DNA of 5,296 nt, from contig USJX01000122.1 of NCBI GenBank assembly GCA_900555035.1, positions 1 through 5,296 on the forward strand. The letters are read 5' to 3'. The notes below the pieces were generated by a model. It was not told the origin of the DNA and ran no database searches. It was given only the letters and a program-made list of their open reading frames with translations. Source of the DNA: an uncultured Prevotella sp. (lineage in GTDB: Bacteria; Bacteroidota; Bacteroidia; Bacteroidales; Bacteroidaceae). This document shows, piece by piece, positions 1 through 5,296 of this stretch. Numbering within the stretch: the stretch's first letter is position 1; each line of letters opens with the position of its first letter. Position numbers and translations under genes: made by a program.

Positions 1-1646
1 TGATTCTCGGTTTGATCGGTCTCTTCTGGCAGGCTTGGTACACCCGCAAGCGCAAGGTAGTAAAGAACGGCGTGGAAACAGAGGAGGTTCTCCCTGTAGG
101 TATCCAGCAGTTCTGGGTGGTATTCTTCCTGTTCTTCATGACGGGTCTTGCCATCGTCATCTATCTGAACCAGACTCCAATGCAGCCACGTGAGCGTGAC
201 TATGCTTACGCCGGTTCATTCTATGCATACGCTATCTGGTGCGGTCTTGGCGTAGTAGCCATCCTCGACATCCTGAAGCAGAAGATGAAGCTCAGCGGTA
301 CAGCCATTTCAGCCATCGTTGCCGTTATCACCCTCCTCGTGCCTATCCAGATGGCATCACAGACCTGGGATGATCACGACCGCTCTGGCCGCTACACCTG
401 CCGTGACTTCGGTCAGAACTACCTGATGTCACTCCAGGAGAAGAGCCATCCTATCATCTTCACCAATGGTGATAACGATACCTTCCCACTCTGGTACAAC
501 CAGGAGGTTGAGGGCGTTGGCACCGATGCACGTGTATGTAACCTGAGCTATCTGCAGACCGACTGGTATATCGACCAGATGATGCGTCCTGCATACGACT
601 CACCATCCGTGCCTATCACCTGGCCACGTCTCGACTTCTGTTCAGGCACCAACGAGTATGTATCTGTTCAGCCTGAGGCTAAGCAGCAGATTCTGGAATT
701 CTACAAGCAGGACCCAGAGAATGCCAAGAAGCAGTTTGGCAATGAGCCATTCGAGCTGAAGAACATTCTGAAGTACTGGGTACGCAGCAAGAACCCTGAT
801 ATGCACGTTATCCCTACAGATACCCTCTACGTCACCATCGACAAGGAGGCAGTGAAGAAGAGCGGCATGATGATGGCTTCGGATACCATCCCAGACAAGA
901 TGGTGATTTCGCTTGCCGGCAAGAGCGCGCTCTACAAGGGCGACCTGATGATGCTCGAAATGCTGGCTCAGTGCAACTGGACCCGTCCGCTCTACGTGGC
1001 TTTGACCGTGGGTCAGGAGAACTACATGAACCTTGGCGACAACTTCGTTCAGGAAGGTCTCGTTAACCGTATCACTCCGTTCACCACCAACAAGCCAGGT
1101 GCCAAGAACTTCGACACAGAGAAGACCTATCATAACATCATGACCCGATTCAAGTTCGGCAACCTGAAGCAGAAGGGCCTCTACATCGACGAGACCACCA
1201 TGCGCATGTGCTATACACATCGCCGTCTGCTCGCCCAGACAGCCCTGCAGCTCATCGCCGAAGGCAAGAAGCAGAAGGCTATCAACATCCTGAAGAAGGC
1301 TGATGTGGAGATTCCAGCATACAATGTCACCCTCGATTACATGAGCGGTGGTCTGGATATGGCTCGTGGCTGGCTGATGACCGGTCAGAAGGCAAAGGGT
1401 AAGGAGTATGTGGAGGCTGTTTGGAAGAACGCTTCACAGTATCTCAACTACTACCTCTCACTGTCTAACGACCGCTTCCTGCAGAGTCAGAACGACTGCA
1501 TCCGTCAGATTATGATCATGCAGAGCGTCTGCGATGTAGCAGGTATGGTAAGTCCTCAGCTGGAGCAGAAGTATATGAAGCAGCTCAATGCACTCTATAC
1601 CCTCTACCACGGCAGAGGCGGCAGAATGCCAGAAGGTAATCAGTAA
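1..1646 (+). CDS. DUF2723 family membrane protein (protein O-mannosyltransferase-like), C-terminal part
   Basis: The frame is open at the left edge (first whole codon at position 3), so the true start lies outside the window. About 547 residues are visible; Bacteroidetes members of the family usually have about 1,000 or more, so this is roughly the C-terminal half. Three hydrophobic segments lie at about residues 37-55, 72-88 and 102-118 of the visible part, followed by a long soluble domain. Between the first two segments is QPRERDYAYAGSF, and the soluble part opens with GDNDTFPLWY and CNLSYLQTDWYIDQM, blocks I associate with Bacteroidetes DUF2723 proteins. The last ~130 residues are helical and TPR-like (HRRLLAQTALQLIAEGKKQK). 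The family is related to TMEM260-type O-mannosyltransferases, whose N-terminal membrane part holds the active site; that part is not visible. A role in protein or envelope glycosylation at the inner membrane is inferred from the family. The stop is TAA at 1644-1646, 27 bases before the next gene. Confidence 0.88.
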   Translation, partial: ILGLIGLFWQAWYTRKRKVVKNGVETEEVLPVGIQQFWVVFFLFFMTGLAIVIYLNQTPMQPRERDYAYAGSFYAYAIWCGLGVVAILDILKQKMKLSGTAISAIVAVITLLVPIQMASQTWDDHDRSGRYTCRDFGQNYLMSLQEKSHPIIFTNGDNDTFPLWYNQEVEGVGTDARVCNLSYLQTDWYIDQMMRPAYDSPSVPITWPRLDFCSGTNEYVSVQPEAKQQILEFYKQDPENAKKQFGNEPFELKNILKYWVRSKNPDMHVIPTDTLYVTIDKEAVKKSGMMMASDTIPDKMVISLAGKSALYKGDLMMLEMLAQCNWTRPLYVALTVGQENYMNLGDNFVQEGLVNRITPFTTNKPGAKNFDTEKTYHNIMTRFKFGNLKQKGLYIDETTMRMCYTHRRLLAQTALQLIAEGKKQKAINILKKADVEIPAYNVTLDYMSGGLDMARGWLMTGQKAKGKEYVEAVWKNASQYLNYYLSLSNDRFLQSQNDCIRQIMIMQSVCDVAGMVSPQLEQKYMKQLNALYTLYHGRGGRMPEGNQ

Positions 1647-1673
1647 AAATCAGAATATAAATCAATATTTCCC

Positions 1674-2285
1674 ATGTTCATAGAGCAACCAGCCAAGTGG
1701 CTTAGATGGTTATATCCCAAGGCAATATGGCGAATGGACAAGAACGACCATTCGGTGTATCTTACATTCGATGATGGTCCGATTCCCGAATCCACCCCAT
1801 TCATTTTGGAAACCCTGAGAAAATATAACATCAAGGCAACCTTTTTTATGGTGGGCGAGAATGTATTGCGCAACCACGACCTCTACAACCAGATTGTGGC
1901 AGAGGGACATCAGGTGGGCAACCATACCTTCAACCACATCGGTGCCTTCAAGCATCGTGTCATCTCATACGTTCTCAATACCAACAAAGCAAATGAGTTG
2001 ATACATGCCCATCTCTTCCGTCCACCTCATGGATGGATGAGAGCCAGTGAATACTGGTGGCTGCACCGCACCTACAAGGTGATTATGTGGGATGTGGTGA
2101 CCCGAGATTATTCCAAGTGGATGACGGCAGAAGACGTGGTGAACAACGTGAAGAAGTATGCCCGCAACGGCAGCATCATCACCTTCCACGACTCGCTGAA
2201 GAGCATCGACAAGCTGAAGACGGCGCTGCCGCAATCCATAGAATGGCTGATGGAACAGGGATATGAATTCAAGATTTTTGATTAA
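1674..2285 (+). CDS. polysaccharide deacetylase, NodB homology domain (carbohydrate esterase family 4)
   Basis: This 203-residue protein is essentially one NodB domain. All five CE4 motifs are present: motif 1 TFDDGP (31-36; D33 the expected catalytic base, D34 a metal ligand), motif 2 HTFNH (84-88; H84 and H88 metal ligands), motif 3 RPPHG (116-120), motif 4 WDVVTRDY (139-146) and motif 5 ITFHDS (169-174; H172 the expected catalytic acid). It should therefore be an active metal-dependent deacetylase removing N- or O-acetyl groups from a glycan; the substrate cannot be read from the sequence. There is no clear signal peptide. The N-terminus is a short aromatic and basic stretch (PAKWLRWLYPKAIWRM) that could sit on the inner face of the membrane. 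The ATG at 1674 is preceded by AT-rich sequence without a Shine-Dalgarno motif, normal for Bacteroidetes. The neighbouring DUF2723 gene suggests a role in envelope glycan modification (inference). The TAA stop at 2283-2285 lies inside a tandem repeat. Confidence 0.93.
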   Translation: MFIEQPAKWLRWLYPKAIWRMDKNDHSVYLTFDDGPIPESTPFILETLRKYNIKATFFMVGENVLRNHDLYNQIVAEGHQVGNHTFNHIGAFKHRVISYVLNTNKANELIHAHLFRPPHGWMRASEYWWLHRTYKVIMWDVVTRDYSKWMTAEDVVNNVKKYARNGSIITFHDSLKSIDKLKTALPQSIEWLMEQGYEFKIFD

Positions 2286-2331
2286 TTCATTCTTTGATTA
2301 AATCACTTTTTGATTAATTCATTTTGATAAA
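2277..2331 (+). repeat. 16-base-period AT-rich tandem repeat in the spacer between two genes
   Basis: The unit TTTGATTAATTCATT starts at 2277, recurs as TTTGATTAAATCACT at 2293 and again as TTTGATTAATTCATT at 2309. A degenerate fourth start, TTTGATAAA, is at 2323. The spacing is 16, 16 and 14 bases. The first unit contains the last codon and TAA stop of the deacetylase gene, and the last ends just before the ATG at 2334, so nearly the whole spacer is repeat. It probably arose by local duplication of the gene end. It may act as an unstructured leader for translation initiation; no function is shown. Confidence 0.8.
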
Positions 2332-2333
2332 CC

Positions 2334-3077
2334 ATGAGCAAAAGAATCAATAGTTACCAGGCTGTGGCTTCGTTTGTAAGAGCTTTCTTCGAAGCGTATG
2401 CCCGTGGCATCATGGATGCAGCTATCGGTGGCGACGACTTCAAGAAGAAGAACGACCCGAAGGAAATCAAGCAGATGATGCTGGAGCATTATGGCGAGGT
2501 GAACCAATATTTCTTCGACATCATGTTCTCTACCCTCGTACGTCTCAACTACAAGAGTGCGGATGAGGCGAACGAGCGAATGAAGAAGAATTTCGAGAGC
2601 ATGAAGAAGGCGGATTCTTCCTTTGAGCCTACGATGCTCGATTATCTGCGCATAGCCTGCAAGTCGAATCCGCTTTACAATGCGATGGAGGCAGAATACA
2701 AGCGCAACTTCACCTGGCTGCTGCAGGGTAAGTTTACCACCATCGAGGAGCATCTGCGCGATTATACCCGCGGCATCCTCATCAGTCTGGCCGACGAGCC
2801 GATGGCTATCCATCTGCTGGTGCGCATCATCGTGAAGGCGTATGCCGCCGGCTTGAAGTGTGGCAGCAAGGAGGGCACTCAGCCTCAGCTCCACATGCCT
2901 ACCCTGCACGGCATGCTGCTGAACAACGTGAACATCCTCCTCAACGAGGCTCCGCTGAAGGGTGACCCGGAAGACCCCGTAGCCTTGTTCAAGGAAGCCT
3001 GCAAGAACGAAGAAGAAAACATCAATGTATTGTTCAATACACTGAACGATGCCATGAAGGAACTGGCAGAGGAATAA
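2334..3077 (+). CDS. hypothetical protein, 247 residues, mostly helical, probably cytoplasmic
   Basis: I do not recognise a family. The protein has no signal peptide or convincing membrane segment and looks alpha-helical and soluble throughout. The N-terminal part is charged and alternating (GDDFKKKNDPKEIKQMMLEH, residues about 33-52), the centre has long amphipathic stretches, and a more hydrophobic segment around residues 147-172 (ILISLADEPMAIHLLVRIIV) could form a buried helix. The C-terminus is acidic (EEENINVLFNTLNDAMKELA). Codon use looks like that of the upstream genes. The chosen ATG at 2334 follows the tandem repeat directly; no Shine-Dalgarno motif decides it. It lies 48 bases after the deacetylase gene on the same strand and is the last gene before a strong hairpin terminator, so it is probably cotranscribed with the deacetylase. 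Its TAA stop (3075-3077) lies inside the terminator stem. A real gene is well supported by its length, start context and terminator; its function is unknown. Confidence 0.85.
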   Translation: MSKRINSYQAVASFVRAFFEAYARGIMDAAIGGDDFKKKNDPKEIKQMMLEHYGEVNQYFFDIMFSTLVRLNYKSADEANERMKKNFESMKKADSSFEPTMLDYLRIACKSNPLYNAMEAEYKRNFTWLLQGKFTTIEEHLRDYTRGILISLADEPMAIHLLVRIIVKAYAAGLKCGSKEGTQPQLHMPTLHGMLLNNVNILLNEAPLKGDPEDPVALFKEACKNEEENINVLFNTLNDAMKELAEE

Positions 3078-3123
3078 TAGAAAAGCCCCTGATGCATCAC
3101 GCATCAGGGGCTTTTCTATTATT
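3073..3123. terminator. bidirectional intrinsic terminator, perfect 23-bp stem
   Basis: Arms 3073-3095 and 3101-3123 are exact reverse complements, with the 5-base loop ATCAC (3096-3100). The stem has a GC-rich core (GCCCCTGATGC / GCATCAGGGGC) flanked by AAAA on the left and TTTT on the right, giving a U-rich end in both reading directions. It sits between convergent genes (the unknown gene on + and the helicase on -), so it likely stops transcription from both sides. The TAA stop of the + strand gene (3075-3077) is part of the left arm; the helicase stop lies 38 bases beyond the right arm. Confidence 0.92.
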
Positions 3124-3160
3124 CTTCTGCTCCGTCACCATCACCGTATTCCGTTTACGG

Positions 3161-4723
3161 TTACAATTCAATGGTCCTGCTGTAACCATCGTTGCCTTTT
3201 ACTTCAACCGCATGTTCGTTCCAGCTGTATATGTATTTATATTCCGGAGGCAGGATGATATTCCCCCTCCTGTCCAATAGTCCATACAAACATTTCCGCA
3301 TGCCTATTCTGCATTCGGCATAATCACCTCGGAAGTCAGAGATATACGCATAAATGGGTTTCACGATGATGTCGTCCATCACCCTCAGTCCCCATCTGCC
3401 ATCCTGCTGGAAAGGTTCTACATTTTTCAGATATTCCTTCAGTTGGCTGGCTGTCATTTTCTTCCTTGCCGTATTCGCCTTCTTCACCGTTATCATCTCA
3501 TTATTCACGGCAATGATGTTCTGCATCTTCTTCACATAGGTTGGAATGATACCCTTGCCAGCCCTCAGCCCAGCAAACATGCTCTCCCAGTTGCGAGGCT
3601 TGTCAGGTAAGCCGAACTTGCGGTAGTTTCCTACGTTGTCGATAATCAAGCACACCTTATCCTTGTTCTCATGGTTGATGCGCAACCCACGCCCCACCAT
3701 CTGCAGATACTTGGCTAGCGACAGCGTAGGACGGGCCATCTGGATAAACTCTACGTCAGGACAGTCAAAGCCCTCATCAAAGAGGTTCACGTTCACCAGA
3801 CAGTCTATCTCGCTGCGTCTGAAAGCCTCCACCATCTCCTTGCGTTTCTTGGCTGGCGTCTTGCTGTCCAGTGCCACGCTTTTCAGTCCGAGGGCATTGT
3901 AACAGGCAGCTATCGCCTGGGCATGCACAATATCAATAGCATATACGATACCCTTCTTGCCGTCAGCGTATTTCTTCACGCTGTCGTAGAGACGTTGGAT
4001 GGTCTGCGGAATATTCAGTTTCTCGTCCATCTCCTTGATGGCATAGTCGCCATCGCTGCCTCGTCCTTTCAGCTGGTTTACGGTCAACTGATCGTTTGAG
4101 TACTTGCCGATAACCACGTAGTCGTAGGGTGCCAGATACCCACGCAGGATAAAGTCGTTGGTACAAGGAGATTTCAACAAAATCTCGAACAGCTTGCTGA
4201 AGGATTTCTTGTTCATGCGGCATGGAGTAGCCGTCATACCGAGTTTCAGAGCCTTTCTATTCCTTTCAAATAGGTCTTGATAGGAGGTTGCTATGGCGTG
4301 GTGGGCCTCATCCACGACGATGAGTCCTGGTGTACACTCCGCCCCTTCCAGTTCGTCGATATATCTGTTCAACCATTGAATGGAGAGCACCCTTATCCTT
4401 ACTTTCGCTTTCAGCTCCATTTCCTTCTCCCCATAGTCCAGGCAGAATCTGTCGAGCGTCTGCTGCATCTGTTCCACCAGTTCACGGCGGTGCGCTACAA
4501 TCCACACTTCGCCCGTGTCATGGTTATCAAGGAACCATTTCACCACAGCCGCCATCACGTAGGTTTTTCCCGTACCTGTCGGCATCTGCACCATCACCGA
4601 ACTGCCCACCTTCTCCTTCTTACCATTCTCATTATAGAATGTACTGGTAACAGCAGAGGTCAGCACGTTGATAATGTCTTCCAGCATCTTTTGCTGGTAG
4701 TCATAAAGCTTGATTTTCTTCAT
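3161..4723 (-). CDS. SF2 DEAD/DEAH-box helicase (ResIII/COG1061-like) with C-terminal WG-like repeats
   Basis: This is a complete 520-residue protein. The first RecA-like domain holds Walker A/motif I MPTGTGKT (47-54), motif Ia VAHRREL (76-82), motif II DEAH (138-141) and motif III TATP (164-167). The second holds a motif IV-like GIVYAID (258-264), motif V NLFDEGFDCPD (313-323) and motif VI QMVGRGLR (341-348) with the arginine-finger pattern. All key ATPase residues are present, so it should be an active ATP-driven nucleic-acid translocase or helicase. Residues about 423-433 look like a linker. Residues about 441-508 form two units of the WG pattern (DGRWGL...VKPIYAYISDF and YGLLDRRGNIILPPEYKYI), which in other proteins folds as small beta repeats and may bind a partner. 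No nuclease, methylase or zinc-finger part is seen, so it is not a complete restriction system by itself. It starts 86 bases after the small gene upstream on the same strand and converges on the shared terminator. The target is unknown; DNA repair, defence and RNA roles are all possible. Confidence 0.9.
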   Translation of the reverse strand: MKKIKLYDYQQKMLEDIINVLTSAVTSTFYNENGKKEKVGSSVMVQMPTGTGKTYVMAAVVKWFLDNHDTGEVWIVAHRRELVEQMQQTLDRFCLDYGEKEMELKAKVRIRVLSIQWLNRYIDELEGAECTPGLIVVDEAHHAIATSYQDLFERNRKALKLGMTATPCRMNKKSFSKLFEILLKSPCTNDFILRGYLAPYDYVVIGKYSNDQLTVNQLKGRGSDGDYAIKEMDEKLNIPQTIQRLYDSVKKYADGKKGIVYAIDIVHAQAIAACYNALGLKSVALDSKTPAKKRKEMVEAFRRSEIDCLVNVNLFDEGFDCPDVEFIQMARPTLSLAKYLQMVGRGLRINHENKDKVCLIIDNVGNYRKFGLPDKPRNWESMFAGLRAGKGIIPTYVKKMQNIIAVNNEMITVKKANTARKKMTASQLKEYLKNVEPFQQDGRWGLRVMDDIIVKPIYAYISDFRGDYAECRIGMRKCLYGLLDRRGNIILPPEYKYIYSWNEHAVEVKGNDGYSRTIEL

Positions 4724-4740
4724 TCAAAAGAAATTATTTC

Positions 4741-4804
4741 GTCCCAGTCGGTAGTCCGCTAGGCGTCCCGCCGGATTTGAAATCCGGCGTAAAAAAATGT
4801 CCCA
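4741..4804. repeat. REP-like hairpin element between the small gene and the helicase gene
   Basis: The arms CGCCGGATT (4769-4777) and AATCCGGCG (4781-4789) form a perfect 9-bp stem with a 3-base loop, TGA. It is followed on the + strand by TAAAAAAA. A GTAG tetranucleotide lies to the left (4752-4755), and GTCCCA occurs on both sides (4741-4746 and 4799-4804), with GTCCCG in between (4765-4770). A hairpin with a nearby GTAG resembles REP elements mobilised by RAYT transposases, and palindromes of this type are, to my memory, repeated in Bacteroidales genomes. No T-run follows it on either strand, so it is unlikely to be a terminator. Whether it is repeated in this genome cannot be seen here. 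Confidence 0.5.
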
Positions 4805-4809
4805 ACCTA

Positions 4810-5096
4810 TTAAAACCGGGGGATCACTTCAAACTCACTCATCGCCTCTCCCCATCTGCGTTTGATCTCCTTGAATTCATCTTCGTCAACAAACTCACGG
4901 AAGGCAAGTAACACCTGATAATAATAACCGACAGGATCAGCGCTGCTACCTAAACCTTTTTAATGTCACTCAGGGCATTGTTGTCAAAACGACAACGCTT
5001 TCTCAACATGGAAAAAGTCATGCCCTGTCTCTCTAACTCTGAGCGCAAAAATGCACCAAACTGGCGGTTAACCGCCATAAAACTTGATTTTGGCAT
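4810..5096 (-). pseudogene. small helix-turn-helix-like gene interrupted by a 1-base frameshift
   Basis: Reading from the ATG at 5096, the frame encodes MPKSSFMAVNRQFGAFLRSE... and 48 residues in all before TAG at 4952-4950. The neighbouring frame then runs on from GLGSSADPVGYYYQ to ...MSEFEVIPRF and TAA at 4812-4810. Adding one base to the five-A run (T-run 4957-4961 on +) joins the two into 95 residues reading ALSDIKKGLGSSADP across the junction. The tail has no good start of its own. Residues about 26-48 (TFSMLRKRC turn NNALSDIKKG) fit an XRE-type helix-turn-helix, with LS.I..G in the recognition helix; the tail is helical and acidic (FREFVDEDEFKEIKRRWGEA). A DNA-binding role is an inference; I do not recognise the exact family. 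It lies upstream of the helicase on the same strand and faces a divergent gene, a typical place for a local regulator. The break may be a real mutation, length variation in the A-run, or a sequence error. Confidence 0.68.
5062..5077. promoter_or_regulatory. perfect 16-bp palindrome inside the 5' end of the small gene
   Basis: TGGCGGTTAACCGCCA is its own reverse complement, centred on GTTAAC. It covers codons about 7-12 of the small - strand gene (encoding MAVNRQ). It could be a binding site for a dimeric protein or an mRNA hairpin near the start that slows translation, but it may also be chance within coding sequence. No second copy is seen in the window. Confidence 0.35.
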
Positions 5097-5142
5097 AATT
5101 TTAATGCTAATAAATTTAAAATAAAATATATTATTGTGAAAA

Positions 5143-5164
5143 CGGTCTGAACATGTTAAGACCG
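5143..5164. promoter_or_regulatory. 22-bp near-perfect dyad, candidate operator between divergent genes
   Basis: The arms CGGTCT (5143-5148) and AGACCG (5159-5164) enclose the palindrome AACATGTT (5150-5157). Only the pair 5149/5158 is mismatched, so 20 of 22 positions are symmetric. It lies in the gap between the small - strand gene (start 5096) and the + strand gene (start 5252). Its right end reaches to 19 bases before the -7 box at 5183, where the -33 region would be, so a bound protein would be expected to affect + strand transcription. It is not followed by a T-run on either strand, which argues against a terminator. The nearby helix-turn-helix-like protein is an obvious candidate ligand, by inference only. 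Confidence 0.55.
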
Positions 5165-5182
5165 CTGTTTCTATCGTTTTTA

Positions 5183-5190
5183 TATCTTTG
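5183..5190 (+). promoter_or_regulatory. Bacteroidetes-type -7 promoter box (TAnnTTTG) for the right-hand gene
   Basis: TATCTTTG matches the TAnnTTTG consensus of the primary sigma factor of Bacteroidetes exactly. It lies 61 bases before the ATG at 5252, leaving a leader of roughly 55 bases. No good TTTG -33 element is seen at the usual distance; that place is taken by the right arm of the 22-bp dyad. The match plus the position before an ATG on the right strand make it a good candidate. Confidence 0.65.
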
Positions 5191-5208
5191 CTGCGTAGAA
5201 ATTCAAAA

Positions 5209-5253
5209 CAACTAACAATTGATGATTATACACAACTAACGATTGATAATTAT
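5209..5253 (+). repeat. two-copy direct repeat, 24-base period, running into the start codon
   Basis: CAACTAACAATTGATGATTA (from 5209) returns as CAACTAACGATTGATAATTA (from 5233). The 21-base units differ at two positions, and the second copy ends in the AT of the ATG at 5252. It forms most of the leader of the right-hand gene. AT-rich ACTAAC/AATTGATAATT leaders before start codons are, to my memory, frequent in Prevotella and Bacteroides, probably because low structure favours initiation without a Shine-Dalgarno sequence. Confidence 0.75.
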
Positions 5254-5296
5254 GAAAGTAAGTATTTTCCATGACATGACCTGCAAGCTGCCCTTG
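5252..5296 (+). CDS. start of an unidentified protein, cut by the right edge (possibly VirE/BT4734 N-terminal-like)
   Basis: Only 15 codons are visible: MKVSIFHDMTCKLPL. The gene is supported by the -7 box, a leader of about 55 bases and the repeat that ends at its ATG, not by its length. The opening MKVSIF followed by a polar stretch recalls proteins with the VirE N-terminal (BT4734/BF3469) domain found in Bacteroidales accessory regions, which often carry primase- or helicase-like parts. This resemblance is weak and from memory; fifteen residues cannot decide it. It is transcribed away from the small helix-turn-helix-like gene. Confidence 0.5.
   Translation, partial: MKVSIFHDMTCKLPL

Noticed and set aside
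642..1220. 192-codon open frame on the - strand
   Set aside because: It lies wholly antisense to the DUF2723 gene, whose protein has clear family blocks; the antisense product has no recognisable motif.
2277..2331. Tandem repeat as a CRISPR array
   Set aside because: The units are contiguous with a 16-base period and have no spacers.
2319..3104. 261-codon open frame on the - strand
   Set aside because: It is slightly longer than the + strand gene opposite it, but it runs through the terminator hairpin and its product is rich in H, L, V and R as expected of a shadow frame. The + frame has a proper start after the leader repeat and a stop at the terminator.
3143..3161. 6-bp stem (ACCGTA / TACGGT, 7-base loop) at the helicase stop codon
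   Set aside because: The stem is short and no T-run follows it on the - strand; the strong hairpin at 3073-3123 already explains termination.
4725..4732. TTCTTTTG on the - strand as a -7 box for the helicase gene
   Set aside because: It has one mismatch to TAnnTTTG and lies one base before the ATG, so transcription would start inside the gene.
4277..4762. 161-codon open frame on the + strand
   Set aside because: It is antisense to the helicase N-terminal domain, including the Walker A and DEAH codons, and its product is His-rich and low in sense.
4769..4789. Hairpin as an intrinsic terminator of the small gene
   Set aside because: On the - strand it is followed by GGGACG, not by a T-run; on the + strand it is followed by A residues.
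5097..5142. Promoter for the small - strand gene
   Set aside because: The best match on the - strand, TATATTTT, misses the final G of TAnnTTTG and has no paired -33 element, so it is too weak to annotate in this very AT-rich stretch.

Overview
The window looks like chromosomal DNA of a Prevotella/Segatella-type member of the Bacteroidales. This rests on the protein families seen (a DUF2723 membrane protein with the typical QPRERDYAYAGSF and GDNDTFPLWY blocks), the absence of Shine-Dalgarno sequences before the starts, a TAnnTTTG-type -7 promoter box near the right end, and AT-rich repeated leaders directly before start codons. The genus is inferred from general familiarity, not from a search.

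Left part, + strand (1-3123): the C-terminal half of a DUF2723 (protein O-mannosyltransferase-like) membrane protein enters from the left. After 27 bases comes a compact NodB-fold polysaccharide deacetylase with all five catalytic motifs. After a 48-base spacer built of a 16-base tandem repeat comes a 247-residue helical protein of unknown function. The three are codirectional and closely spaced, so they may form one transcription unit. It ends at a perfect 23-bp hairpin that contains the stop codon of the last gene and can serve as a terminator for both strands.

Middle, - strand (3161-4723): a complete 520-residue SF2 DEAH-box helicase of the ResIII/COG1061 type converges on the same hairpin. 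Its C-terminus carries two WG-like repeats, an uncommon-looking addition to such a helicase.

Right part (4724-5296): upstream of the helicase is a short stretch with a REP-like hairpin. Next is a small - strand gene, 95 codons if repaired, which resembles an XRE-type helix-turn-helix protein. It is split by a single missing base in a run of five A (coding strand), so it is a pseudogene, a phase-variable gene or a sequence error. A divergent + strand gene starts at 5252 and runs off the window. The divergent gap holds a nearly perfect 22-bp dyad, a -7 box and a 24-base-period direct repeat that runs into the start codon. The main item for a second look is this unit: broken small DNA-binding-like gene, helicase with WG repeats, and operator-like dyad. 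No CRISPR array, tRNA, rRNA or transposase gene was seen.
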